A DNA stretch of 64,000 nt from Pseudalkalibacillus berkeleyi (GCF_021608225.1 NZ_JAKIJS010000001.1:930001-994000), one strand, 5' to 3'; counted from the stretch's first letter, positions 9,258 through 18,052 are shown. Numbers and translations are program-made. Notes: generated by a model from the letters alone, not told the origin.

Positions 9258-9281
9258 ATTTTAGGCAGTGAGCGTCACGTC
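9249..9281 (+). repeat. Inverted repeat joining repeat copy 1 to its flank
   Basis: GACGTGACG at 9249-9257 is perfectly complementary to CGTCACGTC at 9273-9281, giving a 9-bp stem with a 15-base loop. The left arm is the end of repeat copy 1. There is no T-run, so it is not a classical terminator. It could be folding structure of the repeat element itself, or a weak end for the fabG transcript. Confidence 0.6.
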
Positions 9282-9295
9282 GCTACTCCGGTCCT

Positions 9296-9342
9296 CCGAC
9301 GTACAGGATGTACTAGTACCGGCGTTGTCACAGGACGTGACG
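9296..9342 (+). repeat. 47-bp dispersed repeat, copy 2
   Basis: Copy 2 differs from copy 1 at repeat positions 7, 14, 17, 25 and 27. Positions 7 and 17 are paired in the first small hairpin and change together: GCAC/GTGC becomes GTAC/GTAC, so pairing is kept. Copies 1 and 2 are in the same orientation with starts 85 bases apart. The rest of the 9177-9476 gap holds only the acpP promoter and ribosome binding site. Confidence 0.85.
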
Positions 9343-9424
9343 TAATTAGCGGTTACATTACTAGGCTCTCGTAGCTCCCTGTTCGCTTGCGGAATAAATT
9401 TTAGCTATTATTGTTTTTAGATGA

Positions 9425-9453
9425 TTTACGAGGACGTGTACTTCTCGTATAAT
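9425..9453 (+). promoter_or_regulatory. Candidate sigma-A promoter for acpP
   Basis: TTTACG at 9425-9430 and a perfect TATAAT at 9448-9453 are separated by 17 bases. The predicted start would leave a very short leader before GAGGAGGTGA and the ATG at 9477. A 6-bp inverted repeat, TACGAG at 9427-9432 and CTCGTA at 9444-9449, overlaps both promoter elements and could be an operator. It does not match the FapR site. Confidence 0.6.
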
Positions 9454-9476
9454 AACTTGAGAGGAGGTGAACGGAC

Positions 9477-9710
9477 ATGGCAGACATTCAAGATCGTATC
9501 ACGAAAATTATCGTTGACCGTTTAGGGGTTGATGAGGAAGAAGTGAAGATTGAATCTTCTTTTAAAGAAGACCTAGGAGCAGATTCTCTAGATGTTGTTG
9601 AACTTGTTATGGAACTAGAAGATGAGTTCGATATGGAGATTTCTGATGAAGATGCTGAAAAGATTGCTACTGTTGGCGATGTAGTAACATACATAAACAG
9701 CCATCAATAG
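9477..9710 (+). CDS. acpP: Acyl carrier protein
   Basis: ACP carries growing acyl chains on a 4'-phosphopantetheine arm. The 77-residue acidic protein has the attachment serine, Ser37, in the motif [15 protein letters not shown]. Length and the helix II recognition sequence are standard. GAGGAGGTGA upstream is a near-perfect ribosome binding site, fitting a very abundant protein. The gene has its own promoter candidate and its own terminator, so it can be expressed apart from the fapR operon. Confidence 0.97.
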   Translation: MADIQDRITKIIVDRLGVDEEEVKIESSFKEDLGADSLDVVELVMELEDEFDMEISDEDAEKIATVGDVVTYINSHQ

Positions 9711-9720
9711 TTTTTTATCA

Positions 9721-9747
9721 GGGTTGATCCGTGGATTGGATCAGCCC
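9721..9747 (+). terminator. Rho-independent terminator after acpP
   Basis: GGGTTGATCC at 9721-9730 pairs with GGATCAGCCC at 9738-9747 with one G-T pair. The tail TTCATCTTATTTTT is T-rich. Confidence 0.8.
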
Positions 9748-9758
9748 TTCATCTTATT

Positions 9759-9787
9759 TTTGCACTATTTATACTACACGTTATAAT
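9759..9787 (+). promoter_or_regulatory. Candidate promoter for rnc
   Basis: A perfect TATAAT at 9782-9787 is preceded, 17 bases upstream, by TTTGCA at 9759-9764 (or TTGCAC one base later with 16-base spacing). It lies just after the acpP terminator and 40 bases before the rnc start. Confidence 0.45.
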
Positions 9788-9826
9788 AATATATTATGAT
9801 CATGCGAAAGGATTATGGAGGTCACA

Positions 9827-10585
9827 ATGTCCAACCGTACACCATCAAAGAAATTTTCACGAGCGAAACGAAGACCTTTTACCAAAGAAGAGTTATCAAC
9901 TCGATTTAGTGCATTTCAAAAAGGATTGGATATTCAATTTCAGAATGAGAAATTGTTATATCAAGCATTTACTCATTCATCCTATGTGAATGAGCATCGT
10001 AAACGTCCAAGTGACGATAACGAACGCCTCGAATTTTTAGGAGATGCTGTTCTCGAATTGACGATTTCACAATACTTGTATAAGAAATATCAGAATATGT
10101 CCGAAGGTGAATTAACGAAGTTACGTGCTGCTATTGTGTGTGAACCATCACTTGTTATTTTTGCCCACCATTTGGATTTTGGTGAACTTGTCCTATTAGG
10201 GAAAGGTGAAGAGAACACAGGTGGACGAACAAGACCAGCGCTTTTAGCGGATGTGTTTGAAGCCTTTATCGGAGCGCTTTACCTTGATCAAGGGCTAGAA
10301 GTTGTAGAGCGTTTCTTAACCAAGTACGTGTATCCTAAAATTAATGAAGGTGCTTTTTCCCATGTGATGGATTTCAAAAGCCAACTACAAGAATTTATAC
10401 AGCGTGAGAATCATGGTACGCTTGATTACCGCATTGTCCAAGAGACAGGCCCCGCTCATAACAGGGAATTTACTTCGGAAGTGTACCTGAGAGATGATCG
10501 TCTTGGCGTTGGTCATGGACGTTCCAAGAAAGAAGCTGAACAACAGGCTGCTAGAGAAGCACTAAAGCACCTGAATTCAAAATAA
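9827..10585 (+). CDS. rnc: Ribonuclease III
   Basis: RNase III cuts double-stranded RNA, including rRNA precursors and scRNA/SRP RNA. The 252-residue protein has the catalytic signature [13 protein letters not shown] near residue 67 and a second acidic cluster, [11 protein letters not shown], near 138. A C-terminal double-stranded RNA-binding domain (about 178-250) ends in [13 protein letters not shown]. An in-frame ATG at 9815 exists, but GGAGG at 9817-9821 places the start at ATG 9827. The order acpP-rnc-smc-ftsY is conserved in Bacillus, except that a reverse-strand gene has been placed after rnc here. Confidence 0.95.
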   Translation: MSNRTPSKKFSRAKRRPFTKEELSTRFSAFQKGLDIQFQNEKLLYQAFTHSSYVNEHRKRPSDDNERLEFLGDAVLELTISQYLYKKYQNMSEGELTKLRAAIVCEPSLVIFAHHLDFGELVLLGKGEENTGGRTRPALLADVFEAFIGALYLDQGLEVVERFLTKYVYPKINEGAFSHVMDFKSQLQEFIQRENHGTLDYRIVQETGPAHNREFTSEVYLRDDRLGVGHGRSKKEAEQQAAREALKHLNSK

Positions 10586-10593
10586 GACAAAGT

Positions 10594-10637
10594 AAAGGGT
10601 TGCCGACTTCGATACTACTGAAGACGACAACCCTTTT
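10594..10637. terminator. Bidirectional terminator between rnc and the UPF0435 gene
   Basis: AAAGGGTTG at 10594-10602 pairs with CAACCCTTT at 10628-10636, and the stem continues inward through CTTC/GAAG. T-runs on the right of the + strand and, read in reverse, on the other side let it serve both convergent genes. Confidence 0.8.
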
Positions 10638-10640
10638 CAA

Positions 10641-10868
10641 TTATTTACTTTTGCGTAATTCGCTTAACTCCTCAATAATTCCTTCTGTTTCGTTAACGCT
10701 GAAGTGACTCTTTTTCATCACAAAATCATACAAATCCTTCAAGTCCTCATATTGTTCAAGATTAAAGTCATCAGACCGCATTACCCCTGTGTTGACAACT
10801 TGCAATTGTTTTTTGATTTGATCTAGCATATATGCCATATTTTCATGGCTCTTCACACTTAAATTCAC
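10641..10868 (-). CDS. UPF0435 (DUF1128, YfkK-like) small protein
   Basis: This 75-residue protein contains ENMAYMLDQIKKQLQVVNTG, YEDLKDLYDFVMKKSHFS and IIEELSELRK, matching from memory the YfkK/UPF0435 family, whose function is unknown. A longer frame begins at 10964, but its first 32 codons lack family similarity and span a promoter-like sequence. GTG at 10868 is chosen because AAGGATGA lies just upstream. It is the only reverse-strand gene in the window and converges on rnc. In B. subtilis yfkK lies elsewhere, so this is a change in gene order. Confidence 0.85.
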   Translation of the reverse strand: MNLSVKSHENMAYMLDQIKKQLQVVNTGVMRSDDFNLEQYEDLKDLYDFVMKKSHFSVNETEGIIEELSELRKSK

Positions 10869-10904
10869 CGAATCATCCTTTCTACAATTAATTTTCCAAC
10901 TCCC

Positions 10905-10912
10905 ATTGTAGC
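10905..10912 (-). promoter_or_regulatory. Extended -10 promoter for the UPF0435 gene
   Basis: On the minus strand ATGCTACAAT contains the extended -10 TG-N followed by TACAAT (complement of 10905-10910). No good -35 is seen 17 bases upstream. The start of transcription would be about 30 bases before the GTG at 10868. Confidence 0.45.
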
Positions 10913-11022
10913 ATGAATTAAACACACTTGCGGAATTTGAACACGGTTCTTCTTCAGTGTTCATCTTTATGATAAAATAACTAAGTATGTATTCAGGCTT
11001 GGTGTTACTGAGTTTTCGTGAT

Positions 11023-11052
11023 TTGATAACGTAATTTACGAATTTATATATA
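11023..11052 (+). promoter_or_regulatory. Candidate promoter for smc
   Basis: TTGATA at 11023-11028 is followed after 18 bases by TATATA at 11047-11052, about 38 bases before the smc start. With the convergent UPF0435 gene upstream, smc needs a promoter in this gap. The sequence is AT-rich, so a chance match is possible. Confidence 0.4.
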
Positions 11053-11089
11053 TGACTAAATTATTGAATAAAATGAAGGGGGATTTAAG

Positions 11090-14000
11090 ATGTTCCTCAA
11101 ACGCTTGGATGTCATTGGGTTTAAATCATTTGCTGAACGAATTGGAATAGAGTTTGTTCCTGGTGTGACAGCTGTTGTCGGACCTAACGGTAGTGGGAAA
11201 AGTAACATCTCAGATGCGGTACGTTGGGTTCTTGGTGAACAATCTGCTAAATCATTAAGAGGGGCGAAAATGGAAGATATTATTTTCGCAGGTAGCGATT
11301 CCAGGAAGCCACTTAATTTAGCGGAGGTCACGCTGACACTCGATAATGAAGACCAACATATCCCGATTGAATATAATGAAATAAGTATTACGAGAAGAGT
11401 TTATCGATCTGGGGATAGTGAATATTTAATTAATAAACAACCATGTAGATTAAAAGACATTATAGATTTATTCATGGACTCAGGGTTAGGGAAAGAAGCT
11501 TATTCCATTATTGGACAAGGTAAAGTGGAAGAAATTTTAAGTAGCAAACCAGAGGATCGGCGTAGAATCTTTGAAGAAGCTGCAGGTGTGTTGAAATATA
11601 AAACACGTAAAGTGAAAGCAGAACAAAAGCTACGTGAAACAGAAGAGAATCTTAATAGAGTTGAAGATATCCTCTATGAACTAGAAGACCAAGTGGAACC
11701 ATTAAAGATACAAGCATCAATCGCAAATGATTTTCTAGAGAAGAAAAGTGATCTTGAAGTCATAGAGTCTGCCTTAATTGTATATGAAATTGAAGACCTA
11801 CATATAAGATGGAATGAGAAATCAATAGAAATTGAACAACTTAAGGAAAAAGAAACGGCATTAAATGACAAAATCCAATCGAAAGAACAAACGATAGATA
11901 CGATCAGGGAAGAACTCTCTGCTTTAGACGAATCAATAGATGAACTTCAGGACGTATTATTAAATGTTAGTGAAGAGCTTGAAAAGCATGAGGGCAAAAG
12001 AGATGTCTTGCGTGAACGGAAAAAGAATTATCATCAAAATAAAGAACAGCTGACAATGAAAATTAAGCAAGAAAAAGATAAGAAACAAGACATTGAAAAG
12101 ACATTGGCTGAAGAGACGCAACTATTAGAAACGCATCACACAAAGATGAAAACTCTACAAAAAAAGCTCAAGGAAGAACAAGGTCAACTTGACTTAATGG
12201 ACAAAAACATTGAGCAAGAACTTGAAAATTTAAAGAGTGAGTATTTTGATCGATTAAACGAACAAGCTTCGATGAAAAATGAAATAAGGTACTTAACTGA
12301 ACAGCTTGAACAGCAATCTAACAAAACTTCTCAGTTAGATGAGCGTCATAGTCAATATATCAAAGAGCGGGAAACGATTAGTCAACGAAAGAAAGAGTTG
12401 ACTCAAAGGTTAGCAGAGATTCAAAAAGAGCTTGAAAGTAAAATGGATGGTTTCAAGACGTTGAAAAACCAAATTGAAAAGGATGAATCTAGTTTATCTG
12501 ATCAAGAGTCGAAATTATATAAAGCTTATCATTTTATCCAGCAGTTCAAATCTAAGAAGGAAATGCTTGAAGAGATGCAAGATGACTACAGTGGATTTTT
12601 CCATGGGGTTAGAGGCATCCTTAAAGAGCGCGGAAGACGGTTAAATGGGATTGAAGGTGCAGTCGCTGAGCTTGTAAATGTAGATAAAGAGCAAGAAACT
12701 GCAATAGAAACGGCACTAGGCGCAGCTACACAAAATATAGTCGTTCATACAGAAGAAGATGCAAGAGCTGCTATTTCATTTTTAAAACAAAATCGACTTG
12801 GAAGGGCTACTTTCTTGCCAATGTCGGTTATCAAAAGTAGGAAATTACCCCAAAATGAAGAAGATAAGATCAAGAGTCATCGGTCATTCGTAGGTATGGC
12901 TTCAAATCTTGTCGGGTACGAAGAACGTCATCGTAATATTATAGAAAATTTATTAGGTAATGTCGTGATTGCTATTGATTTAGAAGGTGCCAATGAGCTA
13001 GCAAGCATATTAAATCACCGGTACAGAATCGTTACATTAGATGGTGATGTCGTTAACCCAGGTGGTTCAATGTCCGGTGGGAGTCAAAAGCAGAAGAATA
13101 ACTCTCTATTGTCGAGGCAACGCGAGCTAGAAACAGTTGTAGAGAAATTATCAACAATGGAAACGCAGACAGAGAAGCTTGAAATTGCCGTTAAGAATGG
13201 CAAGGAACAATTGCGTGAAGATAAGTTGAAAATGGAAACATTGCGTGAACAAGGAGAACAAATTCGTCTTAAAGAACAAGAGATGAAGGGTGAATTAAGG
13301 GAAATTGAATTAGAACATCGAAATGTTGATGAACACTTGTCTTTATACGACCGAGAAAAGGGTGCTTTCACGTCTCAACGTGATACTACCAAAAAGCGAG
13401 TGTCCACCTTGAAAAAGGACTTGGACAAATCAGAAAAACAAGCGATTGAACTCGAAAAAGAAGTCAATCGTTTAACGCATCAGAAGGAAAATGTACAAAC
13501 CACCAAAGATGATCTTAAAGAGTCTATTACATCTCTAAAAGTAAATTTAGCGCAATGTGAACAACAGTACACGAATTCAAAAAACACTGTGTCGCGATTA
13601 AAGAACGATTTGGAAGAAACGAACAAATCGTTAAATAAAGCAGAAGAGGAATTTTGGTTGTTAGAGGAAGCGGTTAATACAAGTGCTTCAGATGAAGAAA
13701 GCTTAGATGACTTGATCATACAACACCGTAAAGACAAAGATGCGACGATTCAGTTGATTGGTGACCGTCGTAAAGAACGTTCTCAAAGACAAGAAACGAC
13801 TGAAAAGCATGAGCTAGAACTCAAAGAGTCGAAACGAATATTCAAACAAATGACGGATGGCATTCACCATGAAGAACTGCGGTTGAATAGATTGGACGTC
13901 GAACTAGAGAATCGTTTAACTCATTTGAGTGAAGAATACCACCTTTCATATGAGCGAGCAAAAGAGAAATATAAACTCGAAATGGACCCAGACGAAGCGC

Positions 14001-14656
14001 GGACAAAAGTAAAACTAATTAAACGTGCGATTGAAGAGTTAGGTACGGTGAATCTCGGTGCGATCGATGAATATGAAAGAGTGTCTGAGCGGTATCATTT
14101 CCTTACAGATCAGCGAGACGACTTAAATGAAGCGAAAGCAACACTTTATGGCGTTATCGTTGAAATGGACGAAGAAATGACGAAACGCTTTAAAGAGTCA
14201 TTCTTTGAAATTCAAGGGCATTTCAGATCGATATTCAGTGAATTGTTTGGTGGTGGACAAGCCGACCTTGTCCTTACAGATCCTGATGATTTATTGAATA
14301 CTGGTGTAAACATAATGGCACAGCCACCAGGGAAGAAACTTCAGCATCTTGCATTATTGTCAGGTGGAGAGAGAGCATTAACAGCAATTGCTCTCCTATT
14401 CGGTATATTGAAAGTGCGACCAGTACCTTTCTGTATTTTAGATGAAGTTGAAGCGGCGTTAGATGAAGCAAACGTTAGTCGATTTGCAAGGTTCCTAAGG
14501 GCGTTTAGTGAGGAAACTCAATTCATAGTTGTTACGCACAGAAAAGGAACGATGGAAGAAGCAGATGTATTGTACGGTGTAACGATGCAGGAATCAGGCG
14601 TTTCTAATCTTGTCTCAGTTAAAATGGAAGAAACGAAAGAACTAGTGTCAACATAA
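11090..14656 (+). CDS. smc: Chromosome partition protein Smc
   Basis: Smc is the ATPase core of the bacterial condensin that organises and segregates the chromosome with ScpA and ScpB. At 1188 residues it matches B. subtilis Smc. The N-terminal head has Walker A GPNGSGKS at 31-38. A long coiled coil runs to a hinge domain (about 500-680) that ends in GGSMSGG. A second coiled coil follows, then the C-terminal head with the ABC signature LSGGERALTAIALLF near 1090 and Walker B FCILDEVEAALDEANV. AAGGGGGA precedes the ATG. ftsY follows 14 bases after the stop. Confidence 0.97.
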   Translation: MFLKRLDVIGFKSFAERIGIEFVPGVTAVVGPNGSGKSNISDAVRWVLGEQSAKSLRGAKMEDIIFAGSDSRKPLNLAEVTLTLDNEDQHIPIEYNEISITRRVYRSGDSEYLINKQPCRLKDIIDLFMDSGLGKEAYSIIGQGKVEEILSSKPEDRRRIFEEAAGVLKYKTRKVKAEQKLRETEENLNRVEDILYELEDQVEPLKIQASIANDFLEKKSDLEVIESALIVYEIEDLHIRWNEKSIEIEQLKEKETALNDKIQSKEQTIDTIREELSALDESIDELQDVLLNVSEELEKHEGKRDVLRERKKNYHQNKEQLTMKIKQEKDKKQDIEKTLAEETQLLETHHTKMKTLQKKLKEEQGQLDLMDKNIEQELENLKSEYFDRLNEQASMKNEIRYLTEQLEQQSNKTSQLDERHSQYIKERETISQRKKELTQRLAEIQKELESKMDGFKTLKNQIEKDESSLSDQESKLYKAYHFIQQFKSKKEMLEEMQDDYSGFFHGVRGILKERGRRLNGIEGAVAELVNVDKEQETAIETALGAATQNIVVHTEEDARAAISFLKQNRLGRATFLPMSVIKSRKLPQNEEDKIKSHRSFVGMASNLVGYEERHRNIIENLLGNVVIAIDLEGANELASILNHRYRIVTLDGDVVNPGGSMSGGSQKQKNNSLLSRQRELETVVEKLSTMETQTEKLEIAVKNGKEQLREDKLKMETLREQGEQIRLKEQEMKGELREIELEHRNVDEHLSLYDREKGAFTSQRDTTKKRVSTLKKDLDKSEKQAIELEKEVNRLTHQKENVQTTKDDLKESITSLKVNLAQCEQQYTNSKNTVSRLKNDLEETNKSLNKAEEEFWLLEEAVNTSASDEESLDDLIIQHRKDKDATIQLIGDRRKERSQRQETTEKHELELKESKRIFKQMTDGIHHEELRLNRLDVELENRLTHLSEEYHLSYERAKEKYKLEMDPDEARTKVKLIKRAIEELGTVNLGAIDEYERVSERYHFLTDQRDDLNEAKATLYGVIVEMDEEMTKRFKESFFEIQGHFRSIFSELFGGGQADLVLTDPDDLLNTGVNIMAQPPGKKLQHLALLSGGERALTAIALLFGILKVRPVPFCILDEVEAALDEANVSRFARFLRAFSEETQFIVVTHRKGTMEEADVLYGVTMQESGVSNLVSVKMEETKELVST

Positions 14657-14670
14657 ATGAGGGGGATCAT

Positions 14671-15666
14671 ATGAGTTTATTCAAACGAATGAAAGAAAAG
14701 TTCACGACTCAAAGTGAGTCTGTTACAGAGAAATTTAAAGACGGATTATCGAAAACGAGAGATTCATTTTCAAACCGCGTCAATGAATTAGTGAAAGACT
14801 ACAGAAAAGTGGATGAAGACTTCTTTGAAGAATTAGAAGAAATCTTAATTGAAGCTGATGTAGGCGTGGCAACCGTTATGGATTTGATCGATGAGCTTAA
14901 GGATGAAGCGCGAAGACAGAACATTAAAGATTCTGAAAAACTCCAGTACGTCATATCTGAAAAGCTTGCCGAGTTTTTACAAAAAGAAGATGATGATACT
15001 GCTTTAAACATGCAAGATGGAGAGTTAACTGTATTTCTCTTCGTAGGTGTTAATGGTGTCGGTAAAACGACTTCAATCGGAAAGTTAGCACATAAATTGA
15101 AACAAGAAGGTAAGTCAGTCATGATGGCGGCAGGAGACACGTTCCGAGCAGGGGCTATTGATCAACTCCAAGTATGGGGAGACCGTGTTGGGGTTGATGT
15201 CGTAAAACATAGCGAAGGCTCTGACCCGGCTGCGGTCATATTTGATGCTGTTAAGTCTGCTAAATCTAAAGGAGTAGATGTCTTGCTATGTGATACGGCT
15301 GGCCGTTTGCAAAATAAAGTCAATCTAATGAACGAGCTAGAAAAAATCAAGCGCGTAATAGGTAAAGAAATTCCGAATGCTCCCCATGAAGTATTACTTG
15401 TAGTGGATGCGACGACCGGGCAAAACGCGATGAGCCAGGCAAAAACGTTCAGTAAGTCTACAGAGGTTAGTGGAATAGTATTAACGAAATTGGATGGAAC
15501 TGCAAAAGGAGGAATCGTACTAGCGATTCGCCACGAATTAGAAATACCTGTAAAGTTAGTAGGGTTAGGAGAAAAAGTAGAAGATCTGTATGAGTTTGAC
15601 CCGGATCAATTCGTTTATGGATTATTTTCAGACCTTCTATTAGAAGAAGAACATAACAACAAATAA
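14671..15666 (+). CDS. ftsY: Signal recognition particle receptor FtsY
   Basis: FtsY is the membrane-associated GTPase that receives SRP-bound ribosomes. The 331-residue protein has a short charged N-terminal region, typical of Gram-positive FtsY, followed by the NG domain. G1 is GVNGVGKTTSIGKLA near 126, then DTAGRLQNK near 210, TKLDGTAKGG near 272 and a C-terminal GLGEKVEDLYEFDP. It is likely co-transcribed with smc. Its partner Ffh is encoded 440 bases downstream behind a separate promoter. Confidence 0.96.
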   Translation: MSLFKRMKEKFTTQSESVTEKFKDGLSKTRDSFSNRVNELVKDYRKVDEDFFEELEEILIEADVGVATVMDLIDELKDEARRQNIKDSEKLQYVISEKLAEFLQKEDDDTALNMQDGELTVFLFVGVNGVGKTTSIGKLAHKLKQEGKSVMMAAGDTFRAGAIDQLQVWGDRVGVDVVKHSEGSDPAAVIFDAVKSAKSKGVDVLLCDTAGRLQNKVNLMNELEKIKRVIGKEIPNAPHEVLLVVDATTGQNAMSQAKTFSKSTEVSGIVLTKLDGTAKGGIVLAIRHELEIPVKLVGLGEKVEDLYEFDPDQFVYGLFSDLLLEEEHNNK

Positions 15667-15694
15667 GGTCGAAAACTGATGTTAAGAAAAAAAC

Positions 15695-15723
15695 TTGACA
15701 AAGGTTTCTATGGGGTGTAGTAT
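15695..15723 (+). promoter_or_regulatory. Promoter for ylxM-ffh
   Basis: A perfect TTGACA at 15695-15700 is followed after 17 bases by TAGTAT at 15718-15723; TATGAT begins 3 bases later at a less usual spacing. It lies in the 99-base gap after ftsY. Confidence 0.65.
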
Positions 15724-15765
15724 GATTATTCGTAAAGGGATTTCGCTTAACAAGGGGTGGAAAGA

Positions 15766-16095
15766 GTGCTAGAAAAAACAACACGCGTCAACTTATTGTT
15801 TGATTTCTATCATGCGCTTTTAACTCCAAAACAGCGAAATTACATGGCGCTTTATTTCCTCGATGATTTGTCCCTTGGAGAAATCGCTGAGCAGTATAAT
15901 GTAAGCCGTCAAGCGATATACGACAACATTAAACGAACAGAGTTAATGCTCGAAGAATACGAGGAAAAGCTTGAACTTCTCGATAAATATCAAAGACGCG
16001 AGCAACTAATGAAGAAGTTACGTCAACAGGTTGCTGAAGAGAAGGATCAGAAAAAATTGCTTGATACGATTGAAAGTATCGAGGATTTGGATTAG
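15766..16095 (+). CDS. ylxM: YlxM/p13 family DNA-binding-like regulator of SRP genes
   Basis: YlxM proteins are small helix-turn-helix proteins encoded next to ffh; they are reported to affect SRP function. The 109-residue product starts [20 protein letters not shown] and has a sigma-70 region 4-like helix-turn-helix, [20 protein letters not shown] at about 32-51, followed by [10 protein letters not shown]. The C-terminal half is charged and probably coiled. GTG at 15766 is preferred over GTG 15757 because AAGGGG at 15752-15757 then has an 8-base spacing. ffh starts 13 bases after the stop. Confidence 0.92.
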   Translation: MLEKTTRVNLLFDFYHALLTPKQRNYMALYFLDDLSLGEIAEQYNVSRQAIYDNIKRTELMLEEYEEKLELLDKYQRREQLMKKLRQQVAEEKDQKKLLDTIESIEDLD

Positions 16096-16108
16096 GAGGC
16101 GGCACTTT

Positions 16109-17461
16109 ATGGCATTTGAAGGTTTAGCCGACCGACTTCAACAGACACTTCAAAAAGTCCGCGGAAAAGGTAAGGTTACTGAAGCGGATGTAAAAGTCAT
16201 GATGCGAGAGGTTCGACTAGCGTTATTAGAAGCTGACGTTAACTTTAAAGTTGTAAAGCAATTCATTGCCAAGGTTAAGGAACGAGCGATTGGTCAAGAA
16301 GTGCTTGAAAGTTTGACACCTGGTCAACAAGTTGTCAAAGTCGTCAATGAAGAGTTGACTGCTTTAATGGGTGGAGAACAAAGCAAGATTGCAGTGGCAA
16401 ACAAGCCACCGACCGTCATTATGATGGTAGGATTACAGGGTGCAGGTAAGACAACCTCTACAGGAAAGCTTGCCAATCACCTTCGGAAAAAGCACAATCG
16501 AATGCCTTTGCTTGTGGCCGCCGATGTTTATCGACCTGCAGCGATTAATCAGCTACAAACCCTTGGTAAACAGCTTGGAATGCCTGTTTTCGATCTTGGT
16601 ACAGATACAAGTCCGGTTGAAATTGCGAAGCGTGGTATTGAGAAGGCGAAAGAAGAGCACCATGATTATGTCATTATCGATACTGCCGGACGATTGCATA
16701 TTGATGAGGGATTAATGGATGAATTAGCTCAAATTAAAGAAATAACGAATCCAGATGAAATTCTTCTTGTAGTCGATGCAATGACTGGACAAGATGCAGT
16801 GAATGTCGCACAAAGTTTTCATGACCAATTAGGACTTTCAGGAGTCGTTTTAACTAAGCTGGATGGAGACACACGCGGTGGTGCTGCACTTTCCATTAAA
16901 TCTGTAACCAATACCCCGGTGAAATTTATCGGTATGGGTGAAAAGCTGGATGCACTCGAGCCATTCCATCCTGAACGGATGGCCTCTCGAATTCTCGGAA
17001 TGGGGGATGTATTATCCCTTATTGAAAAAGCTCAAACAAATGTTGATGAAAAGAAAGCAAAAGAGCTTGAAGAGAAAATGCGTACAATGAGCTTTACCTT
17101 TGAAGACTTCCTTGAGCAGTTGACTCAAGTCCGCAGTATGGGACCACTCGATGAAATACTAGGGATGTTACCCGGTGCTGGACAGATGAAACAACTGAAA
17201 AATCTTAAGGTAGATGACAAACAGCTAAATCATGTTGAAGCGATTATCAAGTCCATGACAAAAGGTGAGAAGCTTCAACCAGAAACGATTAACGCAAGTC
17301 GAAAGAAACGTATCGCAAAAGGAAGCGGTCGTTCCGTTCAAGAAGTCAATCGACTATTGAAGCAATTTGAGGACATGAAGAAAATGATGAAACAAATGTC
17401 CAATATGCAAAAAGGCAAGAAAAAAGGCGGAATGGGTGGCATGAAATTCCCATTCATGTAA
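16109..17461 (+). CDS. ffh: Signal recognition particle protein Ffh
   Basis: Ffh binds signal sequences and scRNA and delivers nascent membrane proteins to FtsY. The 450-residue protein has an N domain, a G domain with GLQGAGKTTSTGKLA near 107, DTAGRLHID near 190 and TKLDGDTRGG near 248. A methionine-rich M domain (about 300-450) ends in repeated MKKMMKQMSNMQKGKKKGG. The open frame extends 78 bases upstream into ylxM, but GGAGGCGG places the start at ATG 16109. Confidence 0.97.
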   Translation: MAFEGLADRLQQTLQKVRGKGKVTEADVKVMMREVRLALLEADVNFKVVKQFIAKVKERAIGQEVLESLTPGQQVVKVVNEELTALMGGEQSKIAVANKPPTVIMMVGLQGAGKTTSTGKLANHLRKKHNRMPLLVAADVYRPAAINQLQTLGKQLGMPVFDLGTDTSPVEIAKRGIEKAKEEHHDYVIIDTAGRLHIDEGLMDELAQIKEITNPDEILLVVDAMTGQDAVNVAQSFHDQLGLSGVVLTKLDGDTRGGAALSIKSVTNTPVKFIGMGEKLDALEPFHPERMASRILGMGDVLSLIEKAQTNVDEKKAKELEEKMRTMSFTFEDFLEQLTQVRSMGPLDEILGMLPGAGQMKQLKNLKVDDKQLNHVEAIIKSMTKGEKLQPETINASRKKRIAKGSGRSVQEVNRLLKQFEDMKKMMKQMSNMQKGKKKGGMGGMKFPFM

Positions 17462-17475
17462 CTAAAAGTATGGCC

Positions 17476-17490
17476 CGGTATTTCATACCG
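17476..17490 (+). other. Small hairpin between ffh and rpsP
   Basis: CGGTAT at 17476-17481 and ATACCG at 17485-17490 form a 6-bp stem with a 3-base loop. It lacks a T-run, so it is more likely an mRNA end or processing structure than a terminator. Confidence 0.35.
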
Positions 17491-17532
17491 AGAAAATAAC
17501 CATAATTAAAAATATTAGGAGGAATTATAGAT

Positions 17533-17805
17533 ATGGCAGTAAAAATTCGTTTAAAGCGCATGGGAGCAAAAAAATCTCCATTTTATCGTTTGGTAGTAGC
17601 AGATTCTCGTTCACCTCGTGATGGACGTTTCATCGAGGAAATTGGATACTACAACCCAATTTCTCAACCAATCGACGTTAAGATTGACGAAGAAAAAGCA
17701 CTTGAGTGGATGCTAAAAGGTGCAAAGCCATCTGACACAGTTCGTACTCTTTTCTCAAACGCTGGTCTTATGGAAAAGCTTCACAACGCAAAAAACCAAA
17801 AATAA
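17533..17805 (+). CDS. rpsP: 30S ribosomal protein S16
   Basis: S16 is a small-subunit assembly protein. The 90-residue product has the family start [19 protein letters not shown], followed by [32 protein letters not shown] gives a strong ribosome binding site. In Bacillus it is the first gene of the rpsP-khpA-rimM-trmD-rplS group; here the group is interrupted by a terminator after khpA. Confidence 0.98.
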   Translation: MAVKIRLKRMGAKKSPFYRLVVADSRSPRDGRFIEEIGYYNPISQPIDVKIDEEKALEWMLKGAKPSDTVRTLFSNAGLMEKLHNAKNQK

Positions 17806-17821
17806 GTAAGGTGTGACGATA

Positions 17822-18049
17822 ATGGAAGAGTTAATCGAAACCATCGTTAAGGCTCTTGTCGATCACCCAGAAGAAGTACGCATAGAAGAGGTTAAGACTG
17901 ATCACGCCATTACCTATCAACTCAGTGTTCATAGCGAAGACATGGGTAAGGTAATCGGAAAACAAGGACGAATTGCCAAGGCAATACGTACAGTCATTAA
18001 CGCAGCAGGAACAAACGAAAGTAAGAAGATTAATTTAGAGATTGTGTAG
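17822..18049 (+). CDS. khpA: KH-domain RNA-binding protein KhpA (YlqC)
   Basis: KhpA is a single KH-domain RNA-binding protein that partners KhpB and influences cell size and small-RNA regulation. The 75-residue protein has the KH core GKVIGKQGRIAKAIRTVI at about 43-60. GTG at 17813 is in frame, but AAGGTG at 17808-17813 supports ATG 17822. It follows rpsP by 16 bases and is followed by a terminator. Confidence 0.93.
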   Translation: MEELIETIVKALVDHPEEVRIEEVKTDHAITYQLSVHSEDMGKVIGKQGRIAKAIRTVINAAGTNESKKINLEIV

Positions 18050-18052
18050 AGA

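Noticed and set aside
10869-10964. N-terminal extension giving a 107-residue reverse-strand protein
   Set aside because: The extension has no UPF0435 similarity and crosses the extended -10 TACAAT; a good ribosome binding site fits GTG 10868.
16031-16108. 26-codon upstream extension of ffh
   Set aside because: It overlaps ylxM in another frame and is absent from Ffh proteins; GGAGG supports ATG 16109.
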